Both the position numbers and the translations under genes were made by a program. Of a stretch of 64,000 nt of DNA, positions 63,501-64,000 are shown one piece after another. Source of the DNA: Novosphingobium sp. CECT 9465 (GTDB lineage: Bacteria > Pseudomonadota > Alphaproteobacteria > Sphingomonadales > Sphingomonadaceae); contig NZ_CAKLBX010000002.1 of the NCBI RefSeq assembly GCF_920987055.1, positions 128,979 through 192,978 of the forward strand, written 5' to 3'. Positions within the stretch are counted from its first letter, which is position 1; the number at the start of each line of letters is the position of its first letter. The notes beneath the pieces are model-generated. The model was not told the origin of the DNA. It did not search any database and saw only the letters and a program-made list of their open reading frames with translations.

Positions 63501-63606
63501 CGCCCCATTCGCTGAGCTCAGCGGGACCATCTCCGACATAGTAGTCGTCCTTGGCGAAGTAGTTTGCGGCGCCGCCGGCTGACGCGACTGATGCGACCGA
63601 CAGCAT
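60580..63606 (-). CDS. traA: MobF-family relaxase-helicase TraA
   Basis: A 1008-residue bifunctional conjugation protein. The N-terminal TrwC-type relaxase has catalytic tyrosines Tyr22/Tyr23 (KDDYYVGDG) and the metal-binding histidines His145, His156, His158 (NHTHAVIA). A central RecD-like SF1 helicase follows, with Walker A GVAGAGKTTI and DE motif VLVLDEASLVANKPM, and C-terminal UvrD-like motifs (GLAYAINMHQAQGDTR). It nicks oriT and unwinds the transferred strand. ATG 63606 gives the family start MLSVASVASAGGA; the first 24 codons of the longer frame are not family sequence. First confirmed gene of a minus-strand mobilisation operon. Confidence 0.92.
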   Translation of the reverse strand: MLSVASVASAGGAANYFAKDDYYVGDGPAELSEWGGKGAEALGLAGPVAKDDFEKVLDGKLPDDTVVNGNANRRSGIDLTFSMPKSASLLAQLGGDKRILDAQLAAVKATMAYLEKHYAQARDRSRNANGEGVVTGKLLYALFQHDTSRALDPQNHTHAVIAAITQDKDGNWKALWNGDIWKNNTVLGSIYNAALRTNLEKLGYETQITGKHGQFEIKGVARDVIEAFSQRRLTILATAEKLGKSANDTEALREITKRTRDPKLNPDDKLALRQEWAKRAAGLGFDAKVLVEQARERGSEGRESPLGSPQRVQETLSALRDSVKLYTRPADTLTTNGLQRITLTPTQLRTEMATASAIRIIGERETSWSRGDLVKTALDLGVKGVTADGVEARIGVLVADGRVLEGKSDRLDGRPEKYTTPEHVEIERATLANVAAGKDAGQVIIEAAEAPGRLRQVAGTHDLNAEQIAAGTLALASKDRTVVIQGVAGAGKTTIISAIASVAHQEGREVIGLAFANKMVSDLRTGTEIRGPDGEVVRQEIAARTVSSFVNEHLRPALAGSGPKFEASREALRGKVLVLDEASLVANKPMNDLLTIANRLGVEKLVMIGDRAQLQPIEAGKSFSLIQSDNPAMARIDTSLRQRTEHMKEAAGLVRAGMFKESFASLGERVVEAGADHLKVTAQKWLELSPDDRERTAIYSSGRAARGELNRMVQQGLKAEGAIQGEGLRLTTLLPAHATREELRYASTYSKGQLLEVTRQNAPGGLVRGRYDVEGVDAKGRVMLRDESGKLIKFDPAAIDPSDKRDALRLSEKHKETIYEGDKIRWTKKDDARGLMKSEEARILGIRDGIVTLENKAGETVELKQNDRMLERMGLAYAINMHQAQGDTRDMAIGEMHSSARHLSNQRLALVMMTRVRDDITIVTNDRDRLLAQIGRNPGDKTSALETLGEKQVETKRSGREAGEFRPTIPDHLRAPEDRQASASRIDPASLRATPQLDVPERNIERSR

Positions 63607-63699
63607 CTCAGGCGTCCCCTGCCTGTTCGGGCCGGAGCATGGGCCCGGCACATTGCGCGCAAAATAGGGGGCACACATTGCAGGTCTGTCCTGCCGTGC

Positions 63700-64000
63700 T
63701 CATCGCCCAAGCTCCTGATCATCATCGATGGAAGGGTCCTGACGGCTCTGCTTTTCGTTGCTGATGCCGCGCATGTTCTCTTTGGAAAGCTCGCTCTCCT
63801 GGGCGTCTGCCCTGCTATTCTGCGCTCGCCCCTTCGGCCCTTCGATCTTCGCCTGCGCGCCGCGCTCTTCGCTGTCGCGCATGGCAAGGTTCTGCCGCTC
63901 GCGCTGGTCCTTCTTGCCAGGGCGGTTATAGCCATACAGCTCCCCTTGCGCTGGCTTGCGCTCGAACTCTGCCCGCTCCTCTTCATCCTCGATCTTGCGC
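63700..64000 (-). CDS. charged protein of the mobilisation region (partial, 5' end off window)
   Basis: An open frame runs from the right edge to a stop at 63700: EEERAEFERKPAQGELYG, then KKDQRERQNLAMRDS, ending SRQDPSIDDDQELGR. It is highly charged and helical, as in TraD-like or coupling accessory proteins upstream of traA. An ATG at 63882 could start only the last 60 residues, but the frame is continuous across it, so the start lies outside. Identity unresolved. Confidence 0.6.
   Translation of the reverse strand, partial: RKIEDEEERAEFERKPAQGELYGYNRPGKKDQRERQNLAMRDSEERGAQAKIEGPKGRAQNSRADAQESELSKENMRGISNEKQSRQDPSIDDDQELGR

Overview
The window is high-GC, densely coded DNA that looks like an alphaproteobacterium, most probably a sphingomonad (Sphingomonadaceae/Erythrobacteraceae). 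That placement is an inference from overall protein character and from a MobF/TraA-type relaxase module of the kind found on sphingomonad plasmids. It could be a plasmid or a chromosomal region holding an integrated mobilisable element. I saw no rRNA, tRNA or CRISPR array.

Region 1 (about 0-22 kb) is a genome-defence island. In order it holds a PD-(D/E)XK-like protein, a gene broken by two in-frame amber codons, a HEPN RNase-like protein, a nuclease/HerA pair, a divergent Mre11/Rad50-like pair (SbcD/YhaN type), a staphylococcal-nuclease-like protein coupled to a small membrane protein, a DUF3883-like protein, an unknown protein with two Cys/His zinc modules, a single-chain MmeI-type restriction-modification enzyme, an unknown protein paired with an XRE-ImmA/IrrE regulator-protease, an Abi-family HEPN protein, a serine resolvase and a VapBC-like toxin-antitoxin pair.

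Region 2 (about 22-34 kb): an IS21-family element with istA and istB has split a LysR regulator gene and left a 9-10 bp target duplication. Beyond it lie a small redox/hydrolase run (SnoaL-like, SDR, alpha/beta hydrolase, GMC oxidoreductase), a second VapBC-like pair, an AraC/GyrI-like regulator, and a Tat-exported DJ-1/PfpI protein divergent from a LysR regulator.

Region 3 (about 34-47 kb) is mainly metal transport and envelope genes (TerC, two CorA, a secreted beta-rich protein), an SdpR/SdpI-like operon and a sterol-desaturase-like enzyme. It contains many broken genes: a tatA with an in-frame TGA, a LytTR regulator with a TAG and a frameshift, a small ORF with a TAG, and remnants of an S41 peptidase, an SDR and a VOC protein. 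Degenerate copies of one intergenic repeat are scattered from about 30 to 38 kb.

Region 4 (about 47-57 kb) is a four-gene two-component operon linked by 4-bp overlaps (kinase, LuxR-type regulator, hybrid kinase, single-domain regulator). Envelope genes follow: a secreted protein, a DUF2490-like protein, a paralogue of the beta-rich protein, an OmpW-like porin and an HtrA/Deg-like protease.

Region 5 (about 57-64 kb) is the mobilisation module on the minus strand: a partial ORF entering from the right edge, the MobF relaxase-helicase TraA, two small proteins, an SF2 helicase, and a second copy of the nuclease-like protein seen in region 1.
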